From Roseivivax isoporae LMG 25204 (GTDB taxonomy: Bacteria; Pseudomonadota; Alphaproteobacteria; Rhodobacterales; Rhodobacteraceae): DNA of 64,000 bases. The translations under genes and the position numbers were made by a program. The stretch is from positions 124,001 to 188,000 of the forward strand of contig NZ_JAME01000001.1 in NCBI RefSeq assembly GCF_000521865.1, in the 5' to 3' direction. Each line of letters begins with the position of its first letter. The first letter of the stretch is position 1. Under the pieces are notes generated by a model. It saw only the letters and a list, made by a program, of their open reading frames with translations. It did not search any database and was not told the origin of the DNA. Shown here piece by piece: positions 34,508 through 41,313 of the stretch.

Positions 34508-34963
34508 TCAGGTGATCGCCTCGAGCCGTTCCTTGGACAGGTCGCCCGGCACGATGGTGATCGGGATGGGCAGCGAGCCGGCATTGCGCGTGAGCTGCGT
34601 CACGAGCGGCCCCGGTCCCTTCTTGTCCGTCCCGGCCCCCAGCACCAGCACGCCGATCTCGGGATCGTCCGCCACCTGCGCGATGATCTGCGTCACCGGG
34701 TCGCCTTCGCGGATGACGAGTTCGGGGTCGACCTTCTGGCGGTCGCGCATCCATTTCGCGAACACCTCGAAATGCGCGGTGATGCGCTCGCGCGCCTCCT
34801 CGCGCATGATGTCGCCGACACCGATCCAGTGGTTGAACTCGTCCGGCGGGATCACCGACAGGATCTCGACGCCGCCGCCGGTCTTCGACGCGCGCATGGC
34901 GGCGAAGCGCATGGCGTTCAGGCATTCCCGGCTGTCGTCGAGCACGACGAGGAACTTGCGCAT
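34508..34963 (-). CDS. Universal stress protein (UspA family)
   Basis: A 151-residue UspA-fold protein; the start at 34963 (MRKFLVVLDDSRECLNAMRF) has GGAG upstream. The C-terminal part LVLGAGTDKKGPGPLVTQLTR with VPITIVPG is the place where ATP-binding members carry G-2x-G-9x-G(S/T); here the spacing and residues are only partly kept, so nucleotide binding is doubtful. A longer reading upstream exists without a ribosome site. Stands alone between convergent DUF7282 and the upstream aminotransferase. Confidence 0.88.
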   Translation of the reverse strand: MRKFLVVLDDSRECLNAMRFAAMRASKTGGGVEILSVIPPDEFNHWIGVGDIMREEARERITAHFEVFAKWMRDRQKVDPELVIREGDPVTQIIAQVADDPEIGVLVLGAGTDKKGPGPLVTQLTRNAGSLPIPITIVPGDLSKERLEAIT

Positions 34964-35020
34964 GTGAATTCTCCGAGCCTCGGGGCGATCATGGCGAAGG
35001 CCGGGCGGCCTGTCCATGAC

Positions 35021-35035
35021 CCCGGGCGGCCCGGG
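35021..35035. other. Short GC palindrome after the aminotransferase gene
   Basis: CCCGGGCGGCCCGGG is symmetrical around its centre and lies 4 bases beyond the aminotransferase stop codon on the minus strand. It can form a tight hairpin at the mRNA end; it is not a standard terminator. Confidence 0.35.
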
Positions 35036-35038
35036 CGG

Positions 35039-35911
35039 TCACCACGCCTGCGAGGCGGCCCAGTCCCAGTAGATCTCGCGCGCGCGCCGGGTGATCGGCC
35101 CGATCTCGTAGGTCCGGTCCTCGAAGCGGCCGACCGGCGTCACCTTGTTGAGGTTGCCGGTGAGGAACACCTCGTCCGCGTTCTCGAAATCCTCGAAGCT
35201 CAGGACCGTTTCCACCACCTCGACGCCGTCGGCGCGCAGCGTCTCGATATGCCGTGCGCGGGTGATACCGGCAAGGAAGGTGCCGTTCGGGATCGGGGTG
35301 AACACGACGCCGTCGCGGACCATGAAGACGTTCGAGGTCGCGGTCTCGGCCACGTTGCCCATGGCATCGGCGACGAGCGCGTTCTCGAACCCGCGCCGGC
35401 CGACCTCGGCCAGCATGCGCGCGTTGTTGGCGTAGAGGCAGCCGGCCTTGGCGTTGACCACGTTGTCCTCGAGCACCGGCCGGCGGAACGACGTGCGCCC
35501 GAGCGACACGGCGTGGTCCGACGGCAGCATCGGGAACTCCTCGAGGCAGAGGGCAAAGCCCGTGTGCTCGGGCCCGATCTTGGGCAGGATCGCCGAGGCC
35601 TCGGAATTCAGCGCCCAGTACATGGGCCGGACATAGACCGGGGCCGTCCTGGGGAACATCTCGAGCCCCTCGCGCGCGATCTCGAGGATCTCGGCGTCGG
35701 TCTTGGTGGGCTCGATCATCAGCGCACGGGCCGATCGGTTGGTGCGCGCGCAGTGGCGGTCGAGGTCCGGTGCCATCCCGTCGACGAAGCGCGCGCCGTC
35801 GAACACCGTCGATCCGAGCCACGCGCCGTGGTCCGCCGCCCGCATCACGGCCACGTCGCCCTCGTGCCAGGCGCCCTCGAAATAGGTGCGGATGTTGCGG
35901 CCGGTCGCCAT
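35039..35911 (-). CDS. ilvE: Branched-chain (class IV) aminotransferase
   Basis: A 290-residue PLP enzyme of fold type IV. The Schiff-base Lys is in NVVNAKAGCLYANNARML (about 150-167), followed by AETATSNVFMVRDG, which binds the cofactor phosphate, and GITRARHIETL. These match branched-chain aminotransferases, which make Leu, Ile and Val from their 2-oxo acids. D-amino acid transaminase or aminodeoxychorismate lyase are less likely. It has a conventional N-terminus; GGAGGG lies upstream of the start. No other branched-chain gene is near. Confidence 0.88.
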   Translation of the reverse strand: MATGRNIRTYFEGAWHEGDVAVMRAADHGAWLGSTVFDGARFVDGMAPDLDRHCARTNRSARALMIEPTKTDAEILEIAREGLEMFPRTAPVYVRPMYWALNSEASAILPKIGPEHTGFALCLEEFPMLPSDHAVSLGRTSFRRPVLEDNVVNAKAGCLYANNARMLAEVGRRGFENALVADAMGNVAETATSNVFMVRDGVVFTPIPNGTFLAGITRARHIETLRADGVEVVETVLSFEDFENADEVFLTGNLNKVTPVGRFEDRTYEIGPITRRAREIYWDWAASQAW

Positions 35912-35991
35912 GGCGCGCCCTCCCTGTCCGGTTCGGGCGCGACGCTATCCCCGGGGGCGGGGAAGGTCCAGCCGCGATCCGGGCGCGGGGC

Positions 35992-37311
35992 TCAGGCGTA
36001 GGGCGCGAGCAGCGGCCGCAGCGCCACACGTGCGCCGAGCCGCGCAGCGAGAAGATAGAGCCCCGCCACCTTGCGCTGCAGGAACAGCGCGTCGGCCGGC
36101 GGCACCGGCGCGATGTCGCGGTCCCGCCCGAAGGCCATGGCCGCCGCGGTCAGCCGCTGCGGCAGGTCCGAGCGGGCAAAGTCGAAGGGCCGGTCGTCGC
36201 GGAGCGGCTCGAAACACATCTCCATCATGTCGAGCAGCGCCGAGAGCCGCGCGGGAGACAGGTCGTCGGAGAGGTAGCCGATCCGGGTCGCGGCCGCGCG
36301 CATGTCGTCGCGGTCGCCGGCGAGGCCGGCCCGCAAGAGCGCGCGGAACTCCGCCACGAGCGGTTCGGGATAGTCGCGCGCCGCCCCGAAATCGAGCAGC
36401 ACGATCCGCCCGGCTTCCGCGTTCCAGCGGAAATTCGCGAAGTTCGGATCGGTCTGCACCAGACGGAACGCGAAGAGCTCGCGCAGGGTGAGCGCGATGA
36501 GCCGCGCCGCGACCTCGTCGCGCAGCTCCTGGTCGGCCGCGGCGAGCGTCTCGATCGGCACCCCGTCCATCCATGTCATGGCGAGGATGTCGCGGGTCGA
36601 GAACTCGGGCACCCCCTCCGGCACGGCAAAGCGCGGATCGTCCGCCAGCAGCGCGCCGAAGCGGTCGAGCATCCGCGCCTCGGCGCCGTAATCGGCCTCG
36701 TCGTGCAGCTGCGCGCGTGCATCCTCGAGCAGCGCCGAGAGGTCCATGCCCCTGGGCGCCAGCCCCGACCACCGCATGAGCGCGCCGAGGTTGCGGATGT
36801 CGCTGTCGATGCTGTCGCGGACGCCCGGATACTGCACCTTGACCGCCAGCGCGCGGCCGTCCTTCGTTTCGGCCCGGTGCACCTGCCCGATGGAGGCGGC
36901 GGCGACGGGCCGGACGTCGAAGCTGCGGAAGCGGGTGAGGAAATCGGTGCCCCAATTGTCGGACAGCACGCGTTTCAGCTGGCTGCCCGGCATGGCGTGT
37001 GCCTCGGACCGCAGGCGCGACAGGATGTCGGCCAGGTCGGGAGACAGGTATTCGCCGGCCTCCATGGACAGGAGCTGCCCGAGCTTCATCGCCGCGCCGC
37101 GCATGCGCGCGAGTTCCGAGGCGAGGTGCGCGGCGTTGGCGGGTGTCAGGAACGCGCTGCCGAGTGCCGGCCGGCGGCCCCGGGCGAGGTCGCGCGCCCC
37201 GGCGAGTGCCGCGCGGCCCAGAAGCCCGCCGGTCAGCCCGCCGAGCCGCGCCATGCGCCCGAGGCGGTGCGAGGGCACCGCGTAGGGGCGCGAGAGGTAG
37301 TCGTCGGACAT
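35992..37311 (-). CDS. ABC1/UbiB-like atypical kinase family protein
   Basis: A 439-residue ABC1 kinase-like protein. The start at 37311 (MSDDYLSRPYAVPSHRLGRM) avoids an unsupported extension. Family features in order: the KxGQ motif MKLGQLLSMEAGEYL (about 75-89), the Ala-rich nucleotide loop PVAAASIGQVHRAE (about 135-148), VKVQYPGV with the catalytic Lys, TDPNFANFRW (the DPHxGN-like catalytic loop, with Phe in place of His) and the DFG-like VLLDFGAARDY. UbiB homologues are needed for ubiquinone synthesis; paralogues such as this, without a long C-terminal membrane pair, are usually of unknown substrate. Alone on its strand. Confidence 0.85.
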   Translation of the reverse strand: MSDDYLSRPYAVPSHRLGRMARLGGLTGGLLGRAALAGARDLARGRRPALGSAFLTPANAAHLASELARMRGAAMKLGQLLSMEAGEYLSPDLADILSRLRSEAHAMPGSQLKRVLSDNWGTDFLTRFRSFDVRPVAAASIGQVHRAETKDGRALAVKVQYPGVRDSIDSDIRNLGALMRWSGLAPRGMDLSALLEDARAQLHDEADYGAEARMLDRFGALLADDPRFAVPEGVPEFSTRDILAMTWMDGVPIETLAAADQELRDEVAARLIALTLRELFAFRLVQTDPNFANFRWNAEAGRIVLLDFGAARDYPEPLVAEFRALLRAGLAGDRDDMRAAATRIGYLSDDLSPARLSALLDMMEMCFEPLRDDRPFDFARSDLPQRLTAAAMAFGRDRDIAPVPPADALFLQRKVAGLYLLAARLGARVALRPLLAPYA

Positions 37312-37461
37312 GGGTCGATTTCCAGCGAGAGGTGGCCGCGATGCGGCGGATCTATGCCGCGGCGCGCGGGCTTCCACGGCGGCGCGCGCATCCGCCGCGC
37401 TGGCATTCGCGCGGCCTCTCGACTAGGTCGGACCCCGAGACGCACCTGCGGGGGACCGATC

Positions 37462-38145
37462 ATGCACTCCGATCACAACGCGAACCCGGTGAATCCGCTG
37501 CCACCGGCGGTCTGGGCGCTTTTCGGCATCATGCTCGTCGCGGAGGTGGCGTTCTCGCTCGGGGCGCGCGGCCTGATCGGCGGGCCGCAGGCCGTGGGCT
37601 GGCGGATCGCGGCGGTCGAGCGCTTCGCCTTTTCCGGCGAGATCCTCGACTGGATGGTGCAGACGCGCACTTTCCCGCTCGAGCACGTGCAGCGCTTCTT
37701 CACCTATTCCTTCGTGCACCCGGCCTTCACCAGCACGCTTTTTGCCTGCGTGATGCTGCTTGCGCTGGGCAAGATGGTGGCCGAGGCGATCGGGCAGGCG
37801 CGCGTGGTCGCCATCTACTTCCTCTCGGCGATCGGCGGCGCGCTGGCCTACGGGCTCGTCCTCGACGATCCGCGGCCGCTGATCGGCGCGTTTCCCGCGG
37901 TCTACGGGCTGATCGGCGCGTTCACCTACCTGCTCTACGTCCGGCTCGGCCAGATGGGCGAGGCGCAGATCCGCGCCTTCACGCTGATCGGCATGCTGCT
38001 CGGCCTGCAGCTGGTCTTCGGGCTGTTCTTCAATGCCGGCCTCTACTGGGTGGCCGAGGTCGCGGGCTTTGCCTGCGGCTTCGCCATGACCGTGGTGCTG
38101 GTCCCGGGCGGCACGCGCCGGCTGATCGCGCGGCTGAGGCGCTGA
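37462..38145 (+). CDS. Rhomboid-fold membrane protein lacking catalytic residues
   Basis: A 227-residue protein with six or seven transmembrane helices. ATG 37462 has a GGGGGA site about 8 bases upstream. The rhomboid core is recognisable: FFTYSFVHPAFTSTLF (79-94) with the loop-1 His, and RPLIGAFPAVYGLIGAFTY (138-156) at the active-site helix. Where proteases have GxSG, this protein has G-A-F-P (Phe144, Pro145), and the catalytic His helix reads WVAEVAGFACG with Glu199 in place of His. Both members of the Ser-His dyad are missing, so it should be a pseudoprotease like iRhom or derlin. Stop to stop with the PLD gene, 4 bases apart. Confidence 0.8.
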   Translation: MHSDHNANPVNPLPPAVWALFGIMLVAEVAFSLGARGLIGGPQAVGWRIAAVERFAFSGEILDWMVQTRTFPLEHVQRFFTYSFVHPAFTSTLFACVMLLALGKMVAEAIGQARVVAIYFLSAIGGALAYGLVLDDPRPLIGAFPAVYGLIGAFTYLLYVRLGQMGEAQIRAFTLIGMLLGLQLVFGLFFNAGLYWVAEVAGFACGFAMTVVLVPGGTRRLIARLRR

Positions 38146-38149
38146 GGTC

Positions 38150-39727
38150 TCAGAACATCTCGTCCGGCAACAGCGGCAGGTAGCGTGCGAAGCGCCTGCC
38201 GCGGCCGAGCGGGTAGGGCATAACGAAGCCCTGGCGCTCTTCGGGGGGGCGCGCGGCGTTCTCGCGCGCGGCGACGTTCCAGACCTCGGCCCGCGTCGAG
38301 TCCTGATCGCCCAGATGCGCGCCGAGCCACTTGCGGGCCAGCTTGAGCCGCAGATCGCGGATGACCGTCGGCCGGCGGAAGAGGATCGAGGCCTCGGTGT
38401 CCCAGCGCATCGACCGCCCGTTCAGGTTTGCGGATCCGACCATCCCGAACGTGTCGTCGATCAGCGTGACCTTTGCGTGCACGTAGATCGGCCCCGCGCC
38501 GCCGAGCGCGCCGGCGAAACCTTCGCTCGCCGGCCGGTTCTGGCCCGGCGAGATCAGCGCCACGCGGTCGCCATAGGCGTCGCGCACGTCGTTCAGCGAG
38601 AGCGTCTGCAGCGCGTGGGCGTGGCGCGCGTCCCAGGTGTCGTCGCCGCCGAAGAGGATGCGCTCGGGCTCGGGCGGCAGCAGCAGGACGAGCTGCAGGT
38701 CCGGCACGCGATTGGCCGCGGCGATCAGCGCGCGGGTGATCGGGCGGTGCCGCAGGAACTGGCTCTCGATGTAGATGTGCCGGCGGGCGGCGGCGATGCC
38801 CTGCAGCGTGACGTCCTCGTTCTCGGTCAGGTGCGGCGCGGGGCCGAAGCCGAAGGGGCCGTTCCGGGCGGTCGAGACCGTGCGCACGAGCCGCAGTTCC
38901 GAGGTGCCCTGTTCGCGCACCGGCGCCTCGAGCGGCGTGGCCCGGCCATCGACGGAGGACGCGCCCGCCTCGATCGCGGCGTTCCAGGTGTCGACCACGT
39001 GCGCGCGCACGGCGCCGGCAAAGCTGCCCTCGACCCGCGCGGACACGTCGTGCCACGTCTCCTCGGCCGGGCGGTCGTGGTCGTTGTCGTCCCAGCGGCG
39101 TTCGTTGAGGTCGAGCCCGCCGACGATGGCGACGCGCCCGTCGGCCACCGCCACCTTCTGGTGCAGCGACACCGGCCAGAGAAACGGGCGCGACTTCAGG
39201 ACCTTGCGCTGGACCGGGGTCAGCCGGTTCTGTGCCTCGCGCTTCAGCTCGCGCAGCTTCTCGGCGACCTGCAGGATCAGCGCGCGGCGCCAGATCCAGC
39301 CGACCTCCTGCCCGTGCGGAGCGATCAGCACCTCGGCGTCGCCGGTCACGCGGTTCACGATCCCGCTCGCGGTCGACCACGACAGGCGGTGCAGGTCCGA
39401 GGCGAAGAGCGGGTCGAAATCGGTGACGACGAGCCTCAGCCGCACCCCGCGCCGCACGACGAGCGCCAGAAGGTCGCCCCAGTCGTCGAGCCCGCGATCG
39501 CGCAGCGCGGGCGTGCGCAGCTTGGTCTTCGGGTCGAAGATGCGGAACGACAGCAGCAATTCCTCGCGCGCGCCATCCGCGAGGGCCTCGAGCTCGGGAA
39601 AGATCTCGGCCGCGGTGACGTGTACGGAAAGCTCCGTCCCGGTCCCGGAGTCAGGATTTTCGGCGCCGGAGCGCGTCTCGGAATTCCGAGAGTCTGAAGG
39701 CCCCGAGAGCCTGTCCGACGATTCCAT
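38150..39727 (-). CDS. Phospholipase D family protein
   Basis: A 525-residue protein with two HKD motifs, the active-site halves of the PLD family: His189/Lys191/Asp196 in SLHQKVAVADGRVAIVGG and His417/Lys419/Asp424 in YVHAKVTLIDDTFGMVGSAN. The lipid or nucleic-acid substrate is not predictable; cardiolipin-synthase-type and VTPC-type proteins are related. No signal peptide. Its first 26 codons overlap the last part of murJ by 77 bases. No other ATG occurs until residue 429 and no good alternative start precedes the domain at about residue 34, so the overlap seems real. Confidence 0.85.
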   Translation of the reverse strand: MESSDRLSGPSDSRNSETRSGAENPDSGTGTELSVHVTAAEIFPELEALADGAREELLLSFRIFDPKTKLRTPALRDRGLDDWGDLLALVVRRGVRLRLVVTDFDPLFASDLHRLSWSTASGIVNRVTGDAEVLIAPHGQEVGWIWRRALILQVAEKLRELKREAQNRLTPVQRKVLKSRPFLWPVSLHQKVAVADGRVAIVGGLDLNERRWDDNDHDRPAEETWHDVSARVEGSFAGAVRAHVVDTWNAAIEAGASSVDGRATPLEAPVREQGTSELRLVRTVSTARNGPFGFGPAPHLTENEDVTLQGIAAARRHIYIESQFLRHRPITRALIAAANRVPDLQLVLLLPPEPERILFGGDDTWDARHAHALQTLSLNDVRDAYGDRVALISPGQNRPASEGFAGALGGAGPIYVHAKVTLIDDTFGMVGSANLNGRSMRWDTEASILFRRPTVIRDLRLKLARKWLGAHLGDQDSTRAEVWNVAARENAARPPEERQGFVMPYPLGRGRRFARYLPLLPDEMF

Positions 39728-41198
39728 ATGTGACGGCCCCTACCGTGATGAGCACCAGAAGCGCGGCGTATCTCACGCCCCCCTGTTCCAGAAAGGGTGC
39801 AAGTGCCTGCATCGTTCCCCAAAGGACGACTCCCATCAACCCCGAGGCGGCCATGACGCGCCAGAACCGCTGGTGATAGCGCGCGTCGAAGCGCGTCACC
39901 TCGCCGAACCGCCGGCCGCCCACGAAGAGCAGGATCACCATGGCCCAGCCCGACGCGGTGGTCGCGACGGCGGGGGCGAGCCAGCCGACCAGGGGCACGA
40001 GGCCGATGGCGAGGACGGTGTTCACCACCACCGAGACCACGGCGTAGCGGAACGGGGTCCTGGTGTCCTCGCGGGCGAAGAAGATCGGCTGCAGGACCTT
40101 CTGGAACACGAAGGCCGGCAGGCCGAGGCTGTAGATGGCGACGGCGAGCGCGATGGCGCGGCTGTCCCCGGCGTCCGTCGCGCCACGCTCGAACAGGACC
40201 GACACGATGGGCAGGGGCACCACGACGAGCGCGACCGCGGCAGGCAAGGTCAGCGCCAGCGAGATCTCGGCCGCGCGGCTCAGCGCGTGGCGCCCGCCGG
40301 CCTCGTCCCCGGAGGCGAGCCGCCGCGACAGGTCCGGCAGGAGCACGATGCCGACCGCGATGCCGACGACGCCGAGCGGAAGCTGGTAGAGCCGGTCGGC
40401 GGCATAGAGCCAGCTGATCGCCTTGTCGAAGGTCGACGCGACCTGCTGGCCCACGAGGAGGTTGATCTGCATGACCCCGCCGGCAAGCGCCGCCGGCAGC
40501 GCCACGACCACGAGGCGCCGCATCTCGGGCGTCCAGCGCGGGCGGCGGGGCCGCAGCCGCAGATCCGCGCGCTCTGCCGCGAACCAGCAGAGGGCGAGCT
40601 GCGCCACGCCCGCGACCGGCACCGACCAGACCAGCGCCGTCACCACGTCGCCGCCCACGATGTCCGCGGCGACCATCGCCGCGATCACCACGACGTTGAG
40701 GAGCGTCTGCGCCGCCGTCGCCGCGGTGAAATGCCCGGCCGCGTTCAGCACGCCCGACATGAGGGCCGCAAGCGAGATGAAGAGGATGTAGGGAAAGACG
40801 ATGCGCCCGAACCCCACGGTCAGGTCGAACCGCTCGTCCCCGGCAAAGCCGCTCGCGGTGGCCCAGACCAGCGCCGGCATGAACACCATGGCGAGCGCGG
40901 ACAGCACCACCAGCACGAAGGCGAGCCCGCCGAGCGCGTCCGAGCCGAAGCGTTCGGGCGCGTCGCCGCTTTCGAGACGTTTCGAGAACATGGGCACGAA
41001 GGCCGAGTTGAACGCGCCCTCGGCAAAGAACCGGCGGAAGATGTTGGGCAGCCGGAACGCCGCCACGAAGGCGTCGAGCACGGGGCCGGGGCCGATCAGC
41101 GCGAGGATGATGATCTCGCGCCCGACGCCCAGCACGCGGGAGACCAGCGTCCAGAATCCCACGGTCAGGACGCCGCTCATCAGTCTTATGGGTTTCAT
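39651..41198 (-). CDS. murJ: Lipid II flippase MurJ
   Basis: A 515-residue MATE-like transporter with 14 helices that flips lipid II across the inner membrane for cell-wall synthesis. The start at 41198 gives MKPIRLMSGVLTVGFWTLVS followed by RVLGVGREIIILALIGPG; the Arg residues of the N-terminal half are typical. AFRLPNIFRRFFAEGAFNSA (about 48-67) is the strongest family signature. It is separated from glnD by 115 bases with two hairpins. Its 3' end overlaps the PLD gene start by 77 bases. Confidence 0.94.
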   Translation of the reverse strand: MKPIRLMSGVLTVGFWTLVSRVLGVGREIIILALIGPGPVLDAFVAAFRLPNIFRRFFAEGAFNSAFVPMFSKRLESGDAPERFGSDALGGLAFVLVVLSALAMVFMPALVWATASGFAGDERFDLTVGFGRIVFPYILFISLAALMSGVLNAAGHFTAATAAQTLLNVVVIAAMVAADIVGGDVVTALVWSVPVAGVAQLALCWFAAERADLRLRPRRPRWTPEMRRLVVVALPAALAGGVMQINLLVGQQVASTFDKAISWLYAADRLYQLPLGVVGIAVGIVLLPDLSRRLASGDEAGGRHALSRAAEISLALTLPAAVALVVVPLPIVSVLFERGATDAGDSRAIALAVAIYSLGLPAFVFQKVLQPIFFAREDTRTPFRYAVVSVVVNTVLAIGLVPLVGWLAPAVATTASGWAMVILLFVGGRRFGEVTRFDARYHQRFWRVMAASGLMGVVLWGTMQALAPFLEQGGVRYAALLVLITVGAVTYGIVGQALGAFRLSEFRDALRRRKS

Positions 41199-41212
41199 CT
41201 GCCGTCGTCCCC

Positions 41213-41308
41213 GCCCGGCGCCGACCGGGCCTATCCTTTTCCGCGAGCAGTAGCGCATAGGCCGCGGGCGAGAAAGCGCATCCTCCGGCGGCGCGGGGAA
41301 ACCCGCGC
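41213..41308. terminator. Hairpins between glnD and murJ
   Basis: GCGCGGG (41291-41297)/CCCGCGC (41302-41308) with a GAAA tetraloop lies just after the glnD stop on the minus strand. GCCCGG (41213-41218)/CCGGGC (41225-41230) is a second, weaker stem nearer murJ. Neither is followed by a U-run. Confidence 0.5.
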
Positions 41309-41313
41309 GCCAC

